DNA from: Bacillota bacterium
Lineage (GTDB): Bacteria > Bacillota > Sulfobacillia > JAJZYS01 > JAJZLH01
Assembly: GCA_021803575.1 (NCBI GenBank)
Contig: JAJZLH010000012.1
Span: 1-51,438 of the forward strand
Reading direction: 5' to 3'
DNA length: 51,438 nucleotides
In this document: piece by piece, positions 8,496-17,169 of the stretch
How the letters are laid out: every line of letters begins with the position of its first letter
Position numbering within the stretch: position 1 is the stretch's first letter
Program-made: the position numbers and the translations under genes
The notes under the pieces: model-generated
The model's input: only the letters and a program-made list of their open reading frames with translations
The model's database searches: none
What the model was told of the DNA's origin: nothing

Positions 8496-9476
8496 ATGGA
8501 GTCGGAATGCGACATCGCCATCGTCGGCGGTGGCCCGATCGGCATCTGGGGCCTGTATCACGCCCGTCTCCGCCAGGTGCGCGCTGTGCTGTTCGACAGC
8601 CTGCCGGAGCTGGGCGGGCAGTTGACTGCCATGTATCCGGAGAAGGACATCTTCGATGTCGCCGGCTTCCCGCGGGTGTTGGCCCGCGAACTGGTCGCCC
8701 AGCTCGTCACGCAGAGCGTGGATGATGCCAAGCGGGTCAGAGCCGGCGAGAAGGTGCTGTCCCTCACGGCTGTTGGCGAGGCGTGGCGGATTGAGACCAC
8801 CCTTGGCCAGTATCTGGCCAAGGCGGTGGTGATCGCCACCGGACTGGGCGCCTTTCGGCCCAAGCTGCTTGGGGTTCCCGGAGAAGAGAAGTTCGAAGGG
8901 CTGGGTGTGTCCTATTTCGTGAAGTCGCTCCAGGCCCTGGCCGGGAAGCGGCTGGTGGTGGTGGGCGGCGGCGACTCAGCGGTGGACTGGGCCAACACCT
9001 TCCGCCGCCACGGCGCCTTGACCCTGGTCCATCGCCTGGAGCGCTTTCAGGCCCACCCGGCGTCGGTCCAGGAGATGCGGGAGGGCGGCGAGGTGGAGAT
9101 CCTGATGCCCTGGGAGGTGACGGCGCTTCACGGCGGCGACCGCCTGGAGGCGGTGACGGTGCGCGCCCTGGACGGCAGCCAGGAGCGCCGGATCGACTGC
9201 GACGAGCTGCTGGTCTGCATCGGCTTCAATGCCGACCTGGGTCCGCTCAAGGCCTGGGGACTGACCCTGAGCGGCGGCAAGGTGGAAGTCGACCGCGAGA
9301 TGCGGACCAACCAGCCGGGCATCTTTGCCGCCGGTGACGTGGTCACCTATCCTGGCAAGCAGAATCTGATCGCCATCGGCTTCGCCGAGATTGCGATCGC
9401 CATCCGCTCGGCCATCGAATACGCCTTCCCCGGCGTCAAGAGCGGGCTCACCCACTCCAGCTCACGCGGTTTCTAA
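8496..9476 (+). CDS. ferredoxin/flavodoxin-NADP+ reductase, thioredoxin-reductase-like type
   Basis: A 326-residue flavoprotein that moves electrons between NADPH and ferredoxin in the cytoplasm. The FAD-binding motif is VGGGPIG (10-16), with ELGGQLTAMYPEKDIFDVAGFP, then an NADPH-binding VVVGGGDSAVDWANTF and a C-terminal GIFAAGDVVTYPGKQNLIAIGFAE. The redox-active CxxC of thioredoxin reductase is missing from the NADP domain, which places it with the YumC-like reductases of Bacillus and relatives. ATG 8496 follows GAGGGGGTG. It is a single gene with its own spacing; a new -10 element lies just after it. Confidence 0.88.
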   Translation: MESECDIAIVGGGPIGIWGLYHARLRQVRAVLFDSLPELGGQLTAMYPEKDIFDVAGFPRVLARELVAQLVTQSVDDAKRVRAGEKVLSLTAVGEAWRIETTLGQYLAKAVVIATGLGAFRPKLLGVPGEEKFEGLGVSYFVKSLQALAGKRLVVVGGGDSAVDWANTFRRHGALTLVHRLERFQAHPASVQEMREGGEVEILMPWEVTALHGGDRLEAVTVRALDGSQERRIDCDELLVCIGFNADLGPLKAWGLTLSGGKVEVDREMRTNQPGIFAAGDVVTYPGKQNLIAIGFAEIAIAIRSAIEYAFPGVKSGLTHSSSRGF

Positions 9477-9491
9477 GCCGCCGTCGCCGCC

Positions 9492-9500
9492 TGCTATACT
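9492..9500 (+). promoter_or_regulatory. extended -10 promoter for menG/ubiE
   Basis: TGC followed by TATACT (9495-9500), an extended -10 element. No good -35 box is visible 16-18 bases upstream. The expected start near 9507 leaves a short leader containing GGGAGG before GTG 9519. Confidence 0.5.
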
Positions 9501-9518
9501 GGGCAGGGAGGCGTCAGC

Positions 9519-10229
9519 GTGGAGCGGCTTCAGGAACCGGAGGTCACCTCTCTCTTCGACCACATCGCCCCCGTCTACGACCCAATGAACAGGGTGCTGA
9601 CGCTTGGGGCGTACGGGCTGTGGCAGCGCGCTCTGATGCGTCGGGCCGACTTGCGGCCGGGGCTGAGCGTGCTGGACGTGGCGACCGGCACCGGGGACCT
9701 GGCCGTGCTCGCCGCCAGGCGGGTCGGGCCCAAGGGCCAGGTGGTCGGCGTGGACCTGTCGCCCCGGATGCTGGCGCTGGGCGAGCGCAAGCTTGAGCGC
9801 ATCAGGCCGCCGCTCCCAGTCCGGCTCGAGGTGGGCAATGCCCTGGCTCTGCCGTTCGCTGACGACAGCTTCGACCGGGCGGTGGTCGGATTCGGCCTGC
9901 GCAACATGCAAAATCTGGTCCAGGCCCTCTCCGAGATGCGACGGGTGGTGAGACCGGGAGGACTGGTGCTCTGCCTGGAGATGAGTCATCCTGAGCGGTG
10001 GCTGTGGGCCACCGGCTTTCACCTCTACTTCGACCACCTGGTGCCGATCGTGGGGTCTCTGGCCGGTCGCGGCCGGGCCGCCTACCAGTGGCTGCCCAAG
10101 TCCCTGGCGCTGTTCCCCGACCGCAGGACCCTGGAGGCCTTGTTCGAAGAGGCGGGGCTGATCAACGTCCAGTCCTGGGCGATGGGATTCGGCGGTGTTG
10201 CCATCCACCGCGGCCAGGTACCCAGATAA
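9519..10229 (+). CDS. menG: demethylmenaquinone / ubiquinone methyltransferase
   Basis: An S-adenosylmethionine-dependent C-methyltransferase for the last step of menaquinone synthesis (UbiE/MenG family). Motif I is LDVATGTGDLAVLAA, preceded by the family-specific FDHIAPVYDPMNRVLTLG; later motifs are DDSFDRAVVGFGLRNM and RRVVRPGGLVLCLEMS. The 236 residues are the normal length. GTG 9519 follows GGGAGG. Menaquinone rather than ubiquinone is inferred from the Gram-positive-like context. It sits immediately before hemA (12 bases), so quinone and haem synthesis, both needed for respiration, may share a transcript. Confidence 0.9.
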   Translation: MERLQEPEVTSLFDHIAPVYDPMNRVLTLGAYGLWQRALMRRADLRPGLSVLDVATGTGDLAVLAARRVGPKGQVVGVDLSPRMLALGERKLERIRPPLPVRLEVGNALALPFADDSFDRAVVGFGLRNMQNLVQALSEMRRVVRPGGLVLCLEMSHPERWLWATGFHLYFDHLVPIVGSLAGRGRAAYQWLPKSLALFPDRRTLEALFEEAGLINVQSWAMGFGGVAIHRGQVPR

Positions 10230-10241
10230 GGAGCGAGTGGA

Positions 10242-11540
10242 TTGAACCTGTTGTGCATCGGCTGCGACCACACCACAGCGCCCCTGGCCACCCGGGAGCG
10301 ACTGGCGATTGGCCCCGACCTCCTGCCGGAGGCTCTGGAGCGAACCGCCGAAGGCTTCGCCGAAGTGGCCATCCTCTCTACCTGTAACCGGACAGAGTTC
10401 TATCTGGCCGGGGGTGCGGAGTCAAACCTCGACCTGGTGCGCCAGTGGCTTGGCGAGCGCTCCGGCCTCAGTCCGGATGAACTCGACGCCTGCCTGCACC
10501 TCGTGCGGGGTCAGGCGGCGGTGCGCCACCTGTTCCGGGTGACCGCCGGTCTGGAGGCCCTGGTGGTCGGTGAGACCCAGATCATCGCCCAGGTGAAGGA
10601 AGCCCATCAGGCCGCGCTGGCGGCGGAAACCAGCGGACCAACCCTCACCCCGCTCTTCCAGCAGGCCCTGAAGGTCGCCAAGCAGGTGCACACCGAGACT
10701 GCACTCGGCCAGTCGGCCGTGTCGGTGGCGTACGCCGCCCTGGCCCTGGCCAAGGACGTGCTCGGCTCCTTGGCCGGCCGCGGCGTGCTGTTGCTCGGCG
10801 CCGGCGAGCTGGCGGAGCTGTGCCTGGTGCACCTGCGCGATGCCGGCATCGGCCGCGTCCTGGTTGCCAACCGCACCCTGGCCCATGCCCGCTCCCTGGC
10901 CGCTCGCCTGGGCGGTGAGGCCGTGCCGTTCACCCAAGCCGCCCAGGTCATGGCCGAGGTGGACATGGTGATCGGCTCCACCGGTGCCCCCCACGCCATC
11001 CTCGACCGCCAGGATGTGGAGCAGGTGATGGCGGCTCGGCATGGCCGCCCACTCTTCATCTTCGACCTGGCCGTGCCGCGGGACATCGCGGCCGACGCGG
11101 CCGAGCTTCCAGGCGTTCGCCTCTACCACATCGACCACCTGAGGGAGGTGGTGGCCGAGAACCTCGCCGGGCGCCAGGACGCCGCCACCGTGGCCGGCCG
11201 GCTGGTCGACCAGGCGGTCAGCGCCTACCTGAGCGCCGAGCGGGGACGGATGGCGGTGCCGCTGATCGTGGCGCTGAGCCAGCGAGCGGAGCAGATCTCC
11301 GCCCGTGAGCTGGAGCGGCTGTGGCGGCGGCTGCCGGAGTTGGACGCCCGGGAGCGGGAGGCGATCCGAGCCACCACCCTGCTCATCGCCCATAAGCTGG
11401 TCGACCCGCCGGTGCGGAGCCTGAAGGCACTGGCCGGCAGGCCGGATGGCACAGAGACGCTGCGGGTGGCCCGGGCGGTGCTGGGGCTCGATGCGGACGC
11501 AGAGGCCAAACCCGCCCCTGATTCGGCACCGGGCGCCTAG
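10242..11540 (+). CDS. hemA: glutamyl-tRNA reductase
   Basis: The first enzyme of the C5 route to tetrapyrroles; it reduces glutamyl-tRNA to glutamate-1-semialdehyde with NADPH. Catalytic Cys48 is in LSTCNRTEFY; the N-terminal GCDHTTAPLATRERLA, the central VVGETQIIAQVKEA and the NADP-binding GVLLLGAGELAELCL follow, then a C-terminal helical dimerisation domain. The 432-residue length is normal. The start is TTG 10242, about 8 bases after AAGGAGCGAG. It opens hemA-hemC-hemD-hemB; hemL, the next enzyme, is not in the window. Confidence 0.95.
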   Translation: MNLLCIGCDHTTAPLATRERLAIGPDLLPEALERTAEGFAEVAILSTCNRTEFYLAGGAESNLDLVRQWLGERSGLSPDELDACLHLVRGQAAVRHLFRVTAGLEALVVGETQIIAQVKEAHQAALAAETSGPTLTPLFQQALKVAKQVHTETALGQSAVSVAYAALALAKDVLGSLAGRGVLLLGAGELAELCLVHLRDAGIGRVLVANRTLAHARSLAARLGGEAVPFTQAAQVMAEVDMVIGSTGAPHAILDRQDVEQVMAARHGRPLFIFDLAVPRDIAADAAELPGVRLYHIDHLREVVAENLAGRQDAATVAGRLVDQAVSAYLSAERGRMAVPLIVALSQRAEQISARELERLWRRLPELDAREREAIRATTLLIAHKLVDPPVRSLKALAGRPDGTETLRVARAVLGLDADAEAKPAPDSAPGA

Positions 11541-11548
11541 AGGCGGCT

Positions 11549-12481
11549 GTGCAAGGCGCCAGCGCATCCAGGTCTCCGGGAGCGAGCGCCGGACCAGCGA
11601 TCAGGCTGCGCCTCGCCTCCAGGGCCTCGGCCCTGGCCCTCGCCCAGCTGTCCGAGGTGGAGGCGGCGCTGGCAGCACTGATGCCGGGCGTCGAGTTGGT
11701 GCGCGTCCTGATCCACGCCAAGGGCGACGGCAGCCTCGTGCCCTTTACGGAGCTGGACTCGGTCGGCGTGTTCACCTCCGCCTTGGAGGCGGCCGTGCTG
11801 AACGGTGAGGCGGATCTGGCGGTGCACAGCCTGAAGGACCTGCCCACCTCCTTGCCCGCCGAGAGTGAACTGGTGGCGGTGCTGCCCCGCAGCTCGCCCT
11901 GGGACGTGCTGATCACCGCCGGTGGCCAGTGCCTGGCCGAGCTGGCGCCATCCAGCCGGATCGGCACCTCCTCGCCGCGCCGGCGGGCCCTCCTGGCGAT
12001 CAGCCGACCCGACCTCGTGCTGGTCGAGGCCAGGGGCAACGTCGATACCAGGCTCAGGCAGCTGGACGCGGGCGCCTTCGACGCCCTGGTCCTGGCCGAG
12101 GCGGGCCTCCTGCGCCTGGGCGTCAGCCGCCCCTGGGAGCGCATCGGTCCGGAGCCGCTCCTGCCGGCCGCCGGCCAGGGTGCGATTGCGGTGGAGGCCC
12201 GCCGCAACGACCCTCGGACCGAGGCTGTGCGCGGCCTCCATCACCAGGCCACGGCCGATGCGGTCAAGGCTGAGCGCGCTTGCCTGGAGGCCCTGGGCGG
12301 CGGCTGCAGCCTGCCCCTGGGCGTATGGGCCGACGCTCAGGACGGTGAACTCTCGGTGCGAGGCCGGCTGGTCAGCGGCGGGCGGTTGGCCGAGGCCACT
12401 CGCACAGGCCGGGCCGCCGACGCCCGGGCCCTCGGCACGGCGCTGGGCCGGGAGCTTGGGCGGCGACTGGAGAGGCCCTAG
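11549..12481 (+). CDS. hemC: porphobilinogen deaminase (hydroxymethylbilane synthase)
   Basis: Joins four porphobilinogen units into hydroxymethylbilane. Key features are RLASRASALALAQ, VHSLKDLPTS, the arginine-rich IGTSSPRRRALL, VEARGNVDTRLRQL, and C253 in LGGGCSLPLG, which carries the dipyrromethane cofactor. Frame GTG 11549 gives 310 residues; the first 17 (rich in Ala, Ser and Pro) are not conserved, so the real start may be internal, near the first conserved strand IRLRLASR, but no better start codon stands out. The gene lies 8 bases after hemA and 1 base before hemD. Confidence 0.93.
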   Translation: MQGASASRSPGASAGPAIRLRLASRASALALAQLSEVEAALAALMPGVELVRVLIHAKGDGSLVPFTELDSVGVFTSALEAAVLNGEADLAVHSLKDLPTSLPAESELVAVLPRSSPWDVLITAGGQCLAELAPSSRIGTSSPRRRALLAISRPDLVLVEARGNVDTRLRQLDAGAFDALVLAEAGLLRLGVSRPWERIGPEPLLPAAGQGAIAVEARRNDPRTEAVRGLHHQATADAVKAERACLEALGGGCSLPLGVWADAQDGELSVRGRLVSGGRLAEATRTGRAADARALGTALGRELGRRLERP

Positions 12482-12482
12482 C

Positions 12483-13610
12483 ATGCCTGCTCTCACTTGG
12501 ATCGGCGCCACGGCCGGCCTCGACCTGCACCCATCCGCTTGCCGCCTCGTGGCGAGGGCGGAGGCGGTGTGGGTGGAGAGGAGCCTGACCGGCTTCGGGC
12601 ACGACGCCAGCTGGCACCGGTTCTCTGAGCGGCCGCCCCTGCCCGAGTCGGCGGCTGGCCGCCGGATCGTGGTGCTAGCCAGCGGCCATCCCTTGGCCGG
12701 AGCCAGAGCCGCCTTTTGGCGGGAGTGGCCGCCAGGGCGGAGCGCGGCGGTGTCCGTCGACCCCTACGTCGCTCTGGCGGTGGCCGGGGGCGGAGGGCCG
12801 TGGCTCACGCCCCATCGGCCCTACAGGGTGCACGGGGGCCAGCTGGTGGCCGATCAGCCGCCGGCGAAGGGGCCCCTGGCCGGCATGGACGTCCTGATCA
12901 CCAGGCCGCTGGATCAGTCCTGGCGCCTGGGCGCGGCGCTGGCCCGACTCGGTGCCCGCCGCCTCTACTGCCCGCTCTGGCGGTACGCGGCCCCAAGCAC
13001 CCAGGAGGCGGAGGATGACTGGACCCGGGCCGGGCCCTGGCAGGCGGTGCTGGTGACCAGCCAGGAGGCCGCCCGGCGGAGTGCCGATCAGATCCGCCTA
13101 GCCGGCCCAGGACTGGTGGCAGCGGTGGGCGAGACGACCCGTGCGGCGCTGCGCCGCAGGGGTGTCCAGGTGCAGGTGGTGGGCACTGGCGGCGGGGTCT
13201 CACTGGTGGAGGCGCTCGGTCCGCACCTGACACAGGGGGCGCGGGTGGCAGTGCTGCGCGCCGAGGGGGCACCTGGTACCCTGCCCGAGGCGCTCTTGGC
13301 CCGGGGCTGGTCAGTGCGGGAGGTGGCCACCCATCGGCTGGCCACCGTGCCGGAGAGTGGGCTGGGGGGACTCTCCCAGGTGGTGGCGCTGAGCGAGAAC
13401 CCCTGGGCGCTGGTGCTCAATGGACGCACGGCCGCCGTGCTCGCCCAGGTCCTGGACCCGCCTGGGCGAGAGCGCCTCAAGCTGGCCGTGATCGGGCCAG
13501 AAACAGCGAAGGCTGCGCGAGAATGGGGATTGCGGGTGGCCATTCAGGCCGACCGGCCGAGCTGGCACCGCCTGCTTCAACAGCTCGCAGATGTGGGAGG
13601 ATGCACCTGA
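12483..13610 (+). CDS. hemD: uroporphyrinogen-III synthase with an extra N-terminal domain
   Basis: Closes hydroxymethylbilane to uroporphyrinogen III. The protein is 375 residues, about 120 more than a plain HemD. Residues about 130-375 fit HemD: LAGMDVLITRPLDQSWRLGAAL, LVTSQEAARRSA, VAAVGETTRAALRRRG and VLNGRTAAVLAQ. Residues 1-125 start LTWIGATAGLDLHPSACRLV and continue with GRRIVVLASGHPLAGA, which faintly recalls the first half of tetrapyrrole methylases (CobA/SUMT); the second, SAM-binding half is missing. The domain may be a degenerate relic or a structural part. ATG 12483 directly follows the hemC stop. The hemB start overlaps the end of this gene. Confidence 0.85.
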   Translation: MPALTWIGATAGLDLHPSACRLVARAEAVWVERSLTGFGHDASWHRFSERPPLPESAAGRRIVVLASGHPLAGARAAFWREWPPGRSAAVSVDPYVALAVAGGGGPWLTPHRPYRVHGGQLVADQPPAKGPLAGMDVLITRPLDQSWRLGAALARLGARRLYCPLWRYAAPSTQEAEDDWTRAGPWQAVLVTSQEAARRSADQIRLAGPGLVAAVGETTRAALRRRGVQVQVVGTGGGVSLVEALGPHLTQGARVAVLRAEGAPGTLPEALLARGWSVREVATHRLATVPESGLGGLSQVVALSENPWALVLNGRTAAVLAQVLDPPGRERLKLAVIGPETAKAAREWGLRVAIQADRPSWHRLLQQLADVGGCT

Positions 13611-14608
13611 TGGATGCTGCGACCGAGACCGAGCTCAGTTTTGCGCGCACCCGCCGTCTCCGCCAGCGTCCGGCCCTGCGCCGCCTGGTCCAGGAAACCA
13701 GGCTCGATCCCGCCAATCTGATCAAGCCGCTGTTCGTGGTCCCGGGCCGGGACCGCAGGGAGGCGATCGCCAGTCTGCCTGGCCAGTTCCACCTCAGTCC
13801 GGACCAGGCGGCCGTGGAGGCTCGGCGGCTGGTCGGCCTGGGCGTGGGTGCGGTGCTGCTGTTCGGGTTGCCAGCAGGCAAGGATGCGCTCGGCCAGAGC
13901 GGGCTCGACCCCAGGGGTCCGGTGCCGGAGGCGGTGCGGCAGATCCGGGCGCGCTCGCCGGAGACGGTGGTCATCACCGACGTGTGCCTGTGCGAGTACA
14001 CGGACCACGGCCATTGCGGCGTTTTGGACGAGGCGGGACGGGTCGACAACGACCGCACGCTGTCCCAGCTGGCGCGCATGGCCGAGGTGCACGCCGAGGC
14101 CGGCGCCGAGATCGTCGCTCCCTCTGACATGATGGACGGCCGGGTGGGGGCCATCCGCCGCCACCTGGACCGCGGCGGGTACACCGACACGGCGATCATG
14201 AGTTACGCAGCCAAGCATGCCTCCGCCTTCTACGGGCCGTTTCGTGAAGCCGCCGGCTCGGCGCCGGCCTTCGGCGACCGCCGCAGCTACCAGATGGATC
14301 CCGCCAATGGCCGGGAGGCGATGCGCGAGGTGATGCTCGACGCCGCGGAGGGGGCCGACCTGATCCTGATCAAGCCAGCCCTGCCCGCTCTGGATCTGAT
14401 CGGTGAGGCCCGGCGGCTGGTCCATCTGCCGATCGCCGCCTACCAGGTGTCCGGGGAGGCCGCCATGATCGAAGCCGCCGCCCAGCGCGGCTGGCTCAGC
14501 CGCCAGGACGCCATCTTGGAGTCTCTGGTGGCGATTCAGCGCGCCGGCGCCCAGCTGATCGTCACCTACTTCGCCGACGAGGTGGCGGGGTGGCTTGGTG
14601 CCAGGTAA
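13610..14608 (+). CDS. hemB: delta-aminolevulinic acid dehydratase (porphobilinogen synthase)
   Basis: Condenses two aminolevulinate molecules to porphobilinogen. Schiff-base lysines are K202 (SYAAKHASAFYGPF) and K255 (LILIKPALPALDLI). The metal site DVCLCEYTDHGHCG has three cysteines (C126, C128, C136), the zinc-dependent form. ATG 13610 overlaps the hemD stop as TGATG and lies 9 bases after GGGAGG; ATG 13601 in the same frame touches that site directly and is less likely. The 332-residue length is normal. Gene order A-C-D-B differs from pathway order, as is common in Gram-positive bacteria. Confidence 0.95.
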   Translation: MDAATETELSFARTRRLRQRPALRRLVQETRLDPANLIKPLFVVPGRDRREAIASLPGQFHLSPDQAAVEARRLVGLGVGAVLLFGLPAGKDALGQSGLDPRGPVPEAVRQIRARSPETVVITDVCLCEYTDHGHCGVLDEAGRVDNDRTLSQLARMAEVHAEAGAEIVAPSDMMDGRVGAIRRHLDRGGYTDTAIMSYAAKHASAFYGPFREAAGSAPAFGDRRSYQMDPANGREAMREVMLDAAEGADLILIKPALPALDLIGEARRLVHLPIAAYQVSGEAAMIEAAAQRGWLSRQDAILESLVAIQRAGAQLIVTYFADEVAGWLGAR

Positions 14609-14633
14609 GATAGGGCGAGACGGGAGTTGAGCC

Positions 14634-15527
14634 ATGCAAGTCGTTCGCATCACCCCTCGCGGTTACTGCTACGGCGTGGTCGACGCCATGACCATGGTCC
14701 GGCGGGCGGCCCAGGACCCAGCCATGCCGCGGCCGATCCATGTGCTCGGCCTGATCGTGCATAACCGCCACGCCGTCGCCGAGCTGGACAAGTGGGGCGT
14801 GGTCCATCTGGACGGCCAGGACCGGCTCAGCCTGCTCGACCAGGTGGCCTCTGGCACGGTCATCTTCACCGCCCACGGCGTCTCGCCCGAGGTGAAGGAG
14901 CGGGCGCGGGCCCGCGGCCTCAACGTCCTGGATGCCACCTGCCCTGACGTGACGCGCACCCACGACCTCATCCACCAGCTGGTGGATGAGGGCAAGAGCA
15001 TCATCTACATCGGCAAGAAGGGACATCCGGAGCCGGAGGGCGCCATGGGGGAGGCCCCGCCAGGCCGGGTGCAGCTGGTGGAGACCGAGGCCGACCTGGC
15101 CGACTTGAGTCTACCGGCCGACCGGCCGGTGGCGATTGTGACCCAGACCACGCTCTCGCGCTGGGATACGGCCGCCCTGATCGAGCGGCTGAGAGAGCGC
15201 TATCCCCAAGCCGAGGTCCACAACGAGATCTGCATGGCCACCCAGCTGCGCCAGGAGGCGGCGGTGAACCAGGCCGACCAGTGCGATCTGGTGATCGTGG
15301 TCGGTGACCAGCGCAGCAACAACTCCAACCGCCTGGTCCAGGTGGTCCAAGAGGTGGCGCACCGGCCGGCCTACTTGGTGGGCACGGTGGAGGACATCGA
15401 CCCCCGCTGGTTGGCTGGCAAGCGAACGGTGGGGGTGACGGCGGGCTCTTCGACGCCCAGCCAACTGACCAGGCAGGTGATCGACTTCCTGGAGTCCTAT
15501 ATGCCTGATCAGATACCCGTCGCCTAG
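14634..15527 (+). CDS. ispH: 4-hydroxy-3-methylbut-2-enyl diphosphate reductase
   Basis: The last enzyme of the MEP pathway, an Fe-S protein that makes IPP and DMAPP. The three cluster cysteines are C12 (RGYCYGVVDAM), C103 (LDATCPDVTRTH) and C200 (EICMATQLRQEA). FTAHGVSP, GKKGHPEPEGA and the later GDQRSNNSNRL are also conserved. The Tyr-Cys-Tyr-Gly-Val-Val-Asp start is the Bacillus-like version of the motif. The protein has 297 residues. ATG 14634 follows GGGAG. Its place after the haem genes links isoprenoid supply (quinone tails) with haem formation; co-transcription with hemB (25-base gap) is likely. Confidence 0.94.
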   Translation: MQVVRITPRGYCYGVVDAMTMVRRAAQDPAMPRPIHVLGLIVHNRHAVAELDKWGVVHLDGQDRLSLLDQVASGTVIFTAHGVSPEVKERARARGLNVLDATCPDVTRTHDLIHQLVDEGKSIIYIGKKGHPEPEGAMGEAPPGRVQLVETEADLADLSLPADRPVAIVTQTTLSRWDTAALIERLRERYPQAEVHNEICMATQLRQEAAVNQADQCDLVIVVGDQRSNNSNRLVQVVQEVAHRPAYLVGTVEDIDPRWLAGKRTVGVTAGSSTPSQLTRQVIDFLESYMPDQIPVA

Positions 15528-15556
15528 ACGTCGCCCCGAGTGAAGGAGGGAGCCAC

Positions 15557-15769
15557 ATGCCGTATAAACTGTGCCCGCAGTGCTCCAGCTGGGCCTACTC
15601 CGCCAGTCGCCTGCCCAAGTGGGAGTGCCCGGAGTGCGACACCGACATCACCGACGTGCCGAGCCAGGACGTCACGCCGCCAGGCGTCCACGAGTACTTC
15701 AAGCAGCTGTCGGAGACGGTGTGGAACAAGGACGTGGTGGTGACCCTGAAACGGGTGCCCAAGACCTGA
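15557..15769 (+). CDS. small zinc-ribbon-like protein of unknown function
   Basis: A 70-residue protein with two CxxC pairs: C6-C9 (LCPQCS) and C24-C27 (WECPECD), the spacing of a zinc ribbon. The rest is polar and charged with no membrane segment. ATG 15557 sits after GAAGGAGGG, a strong ribosome-binding site, which supports it as a real gene. Its neighbours are ispH upstream and a B12-binding mutase subunit downstream. I do not recognise the family; a role as a structural or metal-binding partner of the mutase module is only a guess. Confidence 0.72.
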   Translation: MPYKLCPQCSSWAYSASRLPKWECPECDTDITDVPSQDVTPPGVHEYFKQLSETVWNKDVVVTLKRVPKT

Positions 15770-15793
15770 GCTGGGTGCCCGGCCTGACCCAGC
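15770..15793 (+). other. hairpin between the zinc-ribbon gene and the B12-subunit gene
   Basis: GCTGGGT (15770-15776) pairs with ACCCAGC (15787-15793) around a 10-base loop, starting at the base after the zinc-ribbon stop codon. There is no T-run. It could slow transcription or shield the message end. Confidence 0.4.
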
Positions 15794-15821
15794 CGTGACG
15801 ATCGGAGGCAACGGCAGAGGG

Positions 15822-16229
15822 ATGGACGTGTTGCAGCGCAAGATCCGGGTGCTGGTGGCCAAGCCAGGGCTGGACGGGCATGACCGCGGCGCCAAGGTGG
15901 TGGCTCGGGCCTACCGCGATGCCGGCATGGAGGTGATCTACACCGGGCTGCACCAGACGCCGGAGCAGATCGTGGAGGCCGCCCTGGAGGAGGACGTCGA
16001 CGTGGTGGGGCTGTCCATCCTGTCCGGCGCTCACAACACCCTGGTGCCGAAGGTGCTGGACCGGCTTAGGGCAGAGGGCCTGGACGACGTGATGGTGGTG
16101 GTCGGCGGCATCATCCCCGAGGAGGACGCCATCCACCTGCGCCAGCTCGGCGTGGCGGCCGTCTTCGGGCCGGGCACCCCGACCCAGGAGATCGTCGACT
16201 TCACGCTGGGCCACGTCCGAGAGCGATGA
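15822..16229 (+). CDS. stand-alone B12-binding subunit of a methylmalonyl-CoA mutase family enzyme
   Basis: A cobalamin-binding domain protein of about 135 residues. The base-off B12 motif DxHxxG is in [10 protein letters not shown] (D18, H20, G23), followed by GLSILSGAH and [12 protein letters not shown] of the Rossmann-like fold. It matches the C-terminal part of methylmalonyl-CoA mutase, or the small subunit of two-part mutases such as isobutyryl-CoA or ethylmalonyl-CoA mutase. ATG 15822 is chosen; GTG 15795 is an alternative that adds nine unconserved residues. It overlaps meaB by 4 bases (ATGA). The large catalytic subunit is not in the window, so the true substrate is unknown. Confidence 0.87.
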   Translation: MDVLQRKIRVLVAKPGLDGHDRGAKVVARAYRDAGMEVIYTGLHQTPEQIVEAALEEDVDVVGLSILSGAHNTLVPKVLDRLRAEGLDDVMVVVGGIIPEEDAIHLRQLGVAAVFGPGTPTQEIVDFTLGHVRER

Positions 16230-17161
16230 CCGAACTCGCTCAGGCGATCCGCTCGGGAGACCGGCGGGCGCTGGCCCGCGCCATCAGCCTGGTCGAGTCG
16301 AACAGCCCTCTGGCGCCGGCGCTGTTGGCCGACCTGTGGCCCTTTACCGCCAGCGCCCGGGTGATCGGGCTGACCGGCGCACCGGGGGTCGGCAAGTCGA
16401 CCCTGGTGGACCGCCTGGCCAGGCGGTACGCCGAACAGGGCCAGCGGGTGGGAGTGCTGGCCATCGACCCCAGCTCGCCCTTCTCCGGCGGTGCGCTGCT
16501 CGGTGACCGCATCCGCATGGACGACCCCGACCCCCGCGTCTTCATCCGCTCGCTGGCCACACGCGGCCACCTGGGCGGCGTCAACCGGGCGCTGGGCGGC
16601 GCGATTGCCCTGATGGCAGGGGCCGGCTACGGCCTGGTGCTGGTGGAGACAGTCGGCGCCGGCCAGAGCGAGGTTGAGATCATGAGCCACGCCGATCTCA
16701 CCGTGGTGGTCCTGATGCCGGGCGTCGGCGACGACGTGCAGGCCAACAAGGCGGGCATCCTGGAAATCGGCGACCTGTTCGTGGTCAACAAGGCGGACCT
16801 GCCAGGATCCGATCTCACCGTGCGCCAGATCCGCTCCATGCTGGGTCTCCTGGACAAGAGGCTGGCCCAGGTCCCCATCACCAAGACCGTCGCCACCGAG
16901 GGCGTGGGCATAGACGCCCTGATCCAGGCCCTGGACGGCTTCGGCCGAAGTCCGGAGGAACTGGAGCGCCAGGCGGCCAGGCGCCGCCAGCAGGCCGACC
17001 GCCGGCTGCGCGAGGCCCTGGCCGAACTGGCGGTGGAGGAGATCCGGGCCGGTGCCGGGGATGACCGCTGGCAGGAGGCCATCACTCGCATCGCCGCCCG
17101 GGAGACCGATCCGGAGCGTGCGGCCCGCGCCCTGTTGCGACCGATCACCAAGGAGGCGTGA
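16226..17161 (+). CDS. meaB: MeaB-type GTPase chaperone of methylmalonyl-CoA mutase
   Basis: A G3E-family GTPase that loads and protects the B12 cofactor of acyl-CoA mutases. Seen are the P-loop GAPGVGKST (51-59), the family stretch [32 protein letters not shown], and the guanine-specificity motif VNKADLP. The C-terminal helical tail is rich in Arg and Gln. The 311-residue length is normal. ATG 16226 overlaps the B12-subunit gene, a neighbour pair typical of mutase systems and strong support for the assignment of both. Confidence 0.93.
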   Translation: MTELAQAIRSGDRRALARAISLVESNSPLAPALLADLWPFTASARVIGLTGAPGVGKSTLVDRLARRYAEQGQRVGVLAIDPSSPFSGGALLGDRIRMDDPDPRVFIRSLATRGHLGGVNRALGGAIALMAGAGYGLVLVETVGAGQSEVEIMSHADLTVVVLMPGVGDDVQANKAGILEIGDLFVVNKADLPGSDLTVRQIRSMLGLLDKRLAQVPITKTVATEGVGIDALIQALDGFGRSPEELERQAARRRQQADRRLREALAELAVEEIRAGAGDDRWQEAITRIAARETDPERAARALLRPITKEA

Positions 17162-17169
17162 GTCAGGGC

